From JAWSVE01 sp050633885 (lineage in GTDB: Bacteria; Pseudomonadota; Gammaproteobacteria; Pseudomonadales; Cellvibrionaceae), in assembly GCA_050633885.1 (NCBI GenBank), contig JBOEHK010000001.1, positions 744,001 through 808,000 of the forward strand: 64,000 bases of DNA, written 5' to 3'. A model generated the notes under the pieces. That model made no database searches. It had not been told where the DNA came from and saw nothing but the letters and a program-made list of their open reading frames with translations. The position numbers were made by a program, and so were the translations under genes. Position 1 is the first letter of the stretch, and each line of letters begins with the position of its first letter. Positions 61,055-64,000 of the stretch are shown in pieces.

Positions 61055-63054
61055 TTCCAGAGCTTGGTCACTATGCATTAATTATTGCTCTTTGTTTTTC
61101 CACTCTTATTACCCTGCTGCCAATGATTGGCAGTTATTCTAATAATGTTATGTTAATGCAGTCTGCCAGATCGCTTTCTGTCGGTTTTTTTGTTTTTGTA
61201 ACATTTGCATTTGGCTGTTTGGTGTGGTCATTTCTACAAGACGATTTCTCCGTCGCATTTGTTGCTAACTCGTCTAACAAAATATTGCCTTTGCATTATA
61301 AGCTAACGGCAACGTGGGGTGGTCACGAAGGTTCGCTATTACTCTGGATATTTTTCTTAAGTATTTGGTTGTTAGCAGTGAGTATTTTTACTCAGCGTCT
61401 TCCAATGATCATCCGTTCTCGTGTTTTATCTGTCATGGCGTTTACCATTACGGGTATTGTGATTTTTACAATCTTTACGTCAAACCCATTCGATAGGATT
61501 TTGCCGGGAGCGCCTGCCGACGGTCGTGATTTAAATCCGTTGTTACAAGATATTGGATTTATTATCCATCCTCCGATTTTATATTTGGGTTACAGTGGTT
61601 TGTCAGTTGCGTTTGCTTTTGCAATTACTGCTTTATTATCAGGACATCTCGATAGTGCCTGGGCGCGATGGTCTCGCCCTTGGACAAATGTTGCCTGGGC
61701 TTTTTTAACGTTAGGTATGGGTCTGGGTAGTTGGTGGGCATACTATGAATTAGGTTGGGGATTCTGGTGGGGCTGGGACCCAACAGAAAACAATGTGTTA
61801 ATCCCGTGGTTAACAGCAACTGCTTTAGTTCACTCTCTTGCCGTTACCGAGAAGCGCGGTCTATTTAAAACATGGACAATTTTATTGGCGGTAACCACTT
61901 ATTGCTTAGCGTTACTAGGTACATTTATTACGCGTTCAGGCATTGTGAATTCTGTTCATGCGTTTGCAAATGATCCGGAGCGCGGTTCTTATTTATTGAT
62001 GTTTATTGTTGTTGTTGCAACGGGCTCGTTTCTTTTGTATGCATTGAGAGCTCCAACCGTGGCAAGTATGTCAGCCTTTAAAGTGTTTTCTCGTGAAACT
62101 TTTTTGATGTTGAATAATATTTTGCTCACTATCATCATGGCAACGGTATTGTTGGGTACGTTGTATCCAATGCTTGCCGATTGGATGGGATGGGGAAAAG
62201 TATCTGTTGGAGCGCCGTACTTTAATTTTTTCTGGGTACTATTTACGATCCCTTTATGTTTATTGATGGGAGCAAGTAGTGTCTCTCAGTGGAAGCAAAC
62301 AAATTTTTCTCAATTCAAAAAATATTTAACACGACCACTTGTGTTTAGCGCGGCGATTGCGATTATTTTTCCTTTCTTTTACGGGGAAGAATACCGTATT
62401 GGTGGAGCGGTGACCCTGTTTGTTGCTGCTTGGGTCATTAGCGCGACATTGGCGGGAGTGTTCAAACAAATACGAAATGCAAAATCGGTCATTCAAGGGT
62501 TAAGACAATTAACTGTTGGCTATTACAGCATGGTTGTTGCTCATATTGGCATTGGTATTTTGGTTATTGCTGCCGGATTAACGTCAATTTATTCTGTTGA
62601 AAGAAATGTTATTTTATTGCCCGGTGTTGAACAGGAATTGTTTGGTTTCTCTTGGCGGTTTGATGGGGTTTCTCGTCAGCAGGGCGAAAATTATGTGGCA
62701 GAAGAAGGCTCAATTTATATTAGTCAATCAGGTAAAGAGGTGACCGTCCTCAAACCCCAAAAACGTTATTACATGTCTGGGGCAATGGTAACAACCGAGG
62801 CGGATATTCAAAGTAACTTATGGCGTGATCTTTATGTGTCTCTTGGAGAGGCTGCTGAACCAAAAGAAAAAGGCGGTTGGGTAATTACCATTTATGTGAA
62901 GCCATTTATATTATGGCTTTGGGCTGGGTTATTACTGGTGAGTGCCGGTGGCTTTATGGCGCTTATTGATAAGCGTTATCGATCGCCTTCAAATGCCAAA
63001 TTAAAATCAAAGGTAAATTCGCCTAACGCAATTGGTGGTGAGGTATCGCTGTGA
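61051..63054 (+). CDS. ccmF: Heme lyase CcmF
   Basis: 667 residues, about 15 membrane helices. The WWD domain GWGFWWGWDPTENN and the flanking ATWGGHEGSLLLW and FIIHPPILYLGYSG segments hold the heme-ligand His. A C-terminal periplasmic part (about 540-620) precedes the last helix. CcmF with CcmG/CcmH attaches heme to apocytochrome c. Start overlaps ccmE, and its stop overlaps the start of ccmG. Confidence 0.97.
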   Translation: MIPELGHYALIIALCFSTLITLLPMIGSYSNNVMLMQSARSLSVGFFVFVTFAFGCLVWSFLQDDFSVAFVANSSNKILPLHYKLTATWGGHEGSLLLWIFFLSIWLLAVSIFTQRLPMIIRSRVLSVMAFTITGIVIFTIFTSNPFDRILPGAPADGRDLNPLLQDIGFIIHPPILYLGYSGLSVAFAFAITALLSGHLDSAWARWSRPWTNVAWAFLTLGMGLGSWWAYYELGWGFWWGWDPTENNVLIPWLTATALVHSLAVTEKRGLFKTWTILLAVTTYCLALLGTFITRSGIVNSVHAFANDPERGSYLLMFIVVVATGSFLLYALRAPTVASMSAFKVFSRETFLMLNNILLTIIMATVLLGTLYPMLADWMGWGKVSVGAPYFNFFWVLFTIPLCLLMGASSVSQWKQTNFSQFKKYLTRPLVFSAAIAIIFPFFYGEEYRIGGAVTLFVAAWVISATLAGVFKQIRNAKSVIQGLRQLTVGYYSMVVAHIGIGILVIAAGLTSIYSVERNVILLPGVEQELFGFSWRFDGVSRQQGENYVAEEGSIYISQSGKEVTVLKPQKRYYMSGAMVTTEADIQSNLWRDLYVSLGEAAEPKEKGGWVITIYVKPFILWLWAGLLLVSAGGFMALIDKRYRSPSNAKLKSKVNSPNAIGGEVSL

Positions 63055-63590
63055 AGCGTTTAAAGTTATTTATTCCTCTGATTATTTTTGCCGCTTTAAC
63101 CGTTATGTTTTTTAAAGCATTAAAAATTGACCCCACAGAATTACCTTCCGTATTAATTGGTAAACCAGTTCCAGCGTTTGCATTATCAACGGTAAAAGAC
63201 CGAAATCGCCAAGTGACGGTAACGGATTTGAAAGGCCATGGTTTTTCGTTAATTAATATTTGGGCGACATGGTGTGGACCATGTCGTCAAGAGCATCCCT
63301 TTTTAATTGATTTGGCCAAACAAGGTGTGTCAATTTTTGGCGTGAACTCTCAAGATGATTTGAAGTTGGCACGACGATGGCTTGATGAGCGAGGCGACCC
63401 TTATGTGTTCAGTGCTTTTGATAGTGAAGGGCGTCTCGGTTTAGATTTGGGTGTTTACGGCTACCCAGAAACTTTTTTAATCGATGACAATGGTATCGTT
63501 TTATATCGACATACCGGCGTTTTATCTAAAAAGAATTGGACCGAAAAATTCTTACCGCTTATTGGTAATTCTGCCGACTCAATTGATTAA
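63051..63590 (+). CDS. ccmG: Thiol:disulfide interchange protein CcmG/DsbE
   Basis: 179 residues. N-terminal membrane anchor (about 5-22) and thioredoxin-like domain with active site WATWCGPCRQEHP. GVYGYPETFLIDDNG provides the cis-Pro region. Keeps apocytochrome c heme-binding cysteines reduced. Start codon is GTG, overlapping the ccmF stop (GTGA). Confidence 0.96.
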   Translation: MKRLKLFIPLIIFAALTVMFFKALKIDPTELPSVLIGKPVPAFALSTVKDRNRQVTVTDLKGHGFSLINIWATWCGPCRQEHPFLIDLAKQGVSIFGVNSQDDLKLARRWLDERGDPYVFSAFDSEGRLGLDLGVYGYPETFLIDDNGIVLYRHTGVLSKKNWTEKFLPLIGNSADSID

Positions 63591-63616
63591 CAAACACGAC
63601 GTGGGTGAAAACTCTT

Positions 63617-64000
63617 ATGTTAATGTTCCTTTTTAAAAATAACAGTTTTCTGCTAGTCGCGACGTTTTTTTTCACTGTGGTGATCTCCGCCGTTGTAGAT
63701 GCGAACTCTAATGTGTATGAGTTTGAAAAGGATATGGATCGAGAGCGATTTCAACGATTTACCCATGAGCTTCGTTGTCCGAAATGCCAAAGTCAAAATT
63801 TAGCAGGTTCAGATTCTTCAATCTCACAAGATTTAAAAAGAGAATTACATCGTTTGATTTCGGAAGGAAAAAGCGACGAACAAGTGATAGATTTTATGGT
63901 GTCTCGCTATGGTGATTTCGTATTGTATAAGCCGAAGTTTCAACCAAGTACCTATGCATTATGGATGGGGCCGATAGTTTTATTGCTCATAGGCTTGATG
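63617..64000 (+). CDS. ccmH: Cytochrome c maturation protein CcmH (partial, runs off the window)
   Basis: First 128 codons only, no stop before the end of the window. A signal peptide (about 1-28) precedes the CcmH domain with the redox motif ELRCPKCQSQNLAGSD (Cys-x-x-Cys) and the helix ISQDLKRELHRLI. A membrane helix (WMGPIVLLLIGLM) begins at the cut. Partner of CcmF and CcmG in thioether formation. It could be the short form or the longer CcmH/CcmI fusion; the sequence ends too soon to tell. Confidence 0.93.
   Translation, partial: MLMFLFKNNSFLLVATFFFTVVISAVVDANSNVYEFEKDMDRERFQRFTHELRCPKCQSQNLAGSDSSISQDLKRELHRLISEGKSDEQVIDFMVSRYGDFVLYKPKFQPSTYALWMGPIVLLLIGLM

Noticed and set aside
1..64000. 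CRISPR arrays, insertion sequences, prophage or rRNA genes
   Set aside because: No spaced direct repeats, transposase motifs, attachment sites, phage structural genes or rRNA-like sequence was seen in the window.

Overview
The window looks like chromosomal housekeeping DNA from an A+T-rich gammaproteobacterium (about 58-60% A+T by eye). Evidence for the group is the gene content: cmoAB, tusDCB, a long RNase E with a disordered tail, yceD-rpmF-plsX-fabG-acpP-fabF-pabC-mltG-tmk-holB-pilZ-tatD, thrH, and a ccm operon beside fliK- and flhB-like genes. The arrangement resembles Pseudomonas-like and marine (Oceanospirillales/Cellvibrionales-grade) lineages more than enterics. I cannot name a genus. 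No insertion sequence, prophage, CRISPR array or rRNA gene was seen.

Layout. 1-3.5 kb: LysM/BON protein, an unknown protein, and cmoB-cmoA for wobble-uridine modification. 3.7-9.1 kb: a receiver/TPR protein with a Glu at the phospho-acceptor position, a large M16C peptidase and a GIY-YIG protein. 9.2-13.7 kb: an uncharacterised set of two divergent gene pairs (J-domain membrane protein + VWA protein; coiled-coil membrane protein + VWA lipoprotein). The spacer between the pairs carries a strong candidate small RNA with two C-rich loops. 14.2-18.9 kb: TetR regulator, lipoprotein, DUF1285 protein, tusDCB, yccA and tRNA-Ser(UGA). 19.1-24.8 kb: rne with a long structured upstream region, divergent from rluC and a HAD phosphatase. 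25.5-36.7 kb: the fatty-acid, ribosomal L32, folate, cell-wall and replication cluster, from which fabD and fabH are missing; a hotdog thioesterase stands between plsX and fabG. 37.2-45.2 kb: mdh, bcp, an AraC-type regulator, an isolated yajC, D-cysteine desulfhydrase with an alanine-type symporter, a 5'-nucleotidase and a universal stress protein. 45.2-49.7 kb: sulfur assimilation (TSUP transporter, cysB, thioredoxin-like protein, Fe-S type cysH) and thrH, with a parS-like site between cysH and thrH. 49.8-57.0 kb: pabB, a secreted alpha/beta-hydrolase with an extra C-terminal domain, a sodium:solute symporter, and small flhB- and fliK-like genes. 57.3-64 kb: ccmABCD-yqhA-ccmEFGH for cytochrome c maturation; ccmH runs off the end.

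Themes. Several genes converge on wobble-uridine chemistry: CmoA/CmoB make cmo5U34, which in E. coli is found in tRNA-Ser(UGA), encoded here, and TusBCD feed sulfur to 2-thiouridine. Sulfur acquisition (TSUP, CysB, CysH, D-cysteine desulfhydrase) is concentrated at 41-49 kb. Many starts are TTG or GTG with good Shine-Dalgarno sequences (fabF, tusC, the thioredoxin-like gene, thrH), so naive ATG-based starts are often wrong. The most promising undescribed elements are the C-rich-loop sRNA at about 10.9-11.05 kb and the VWA/J-domain/membrane gene set flanking it.
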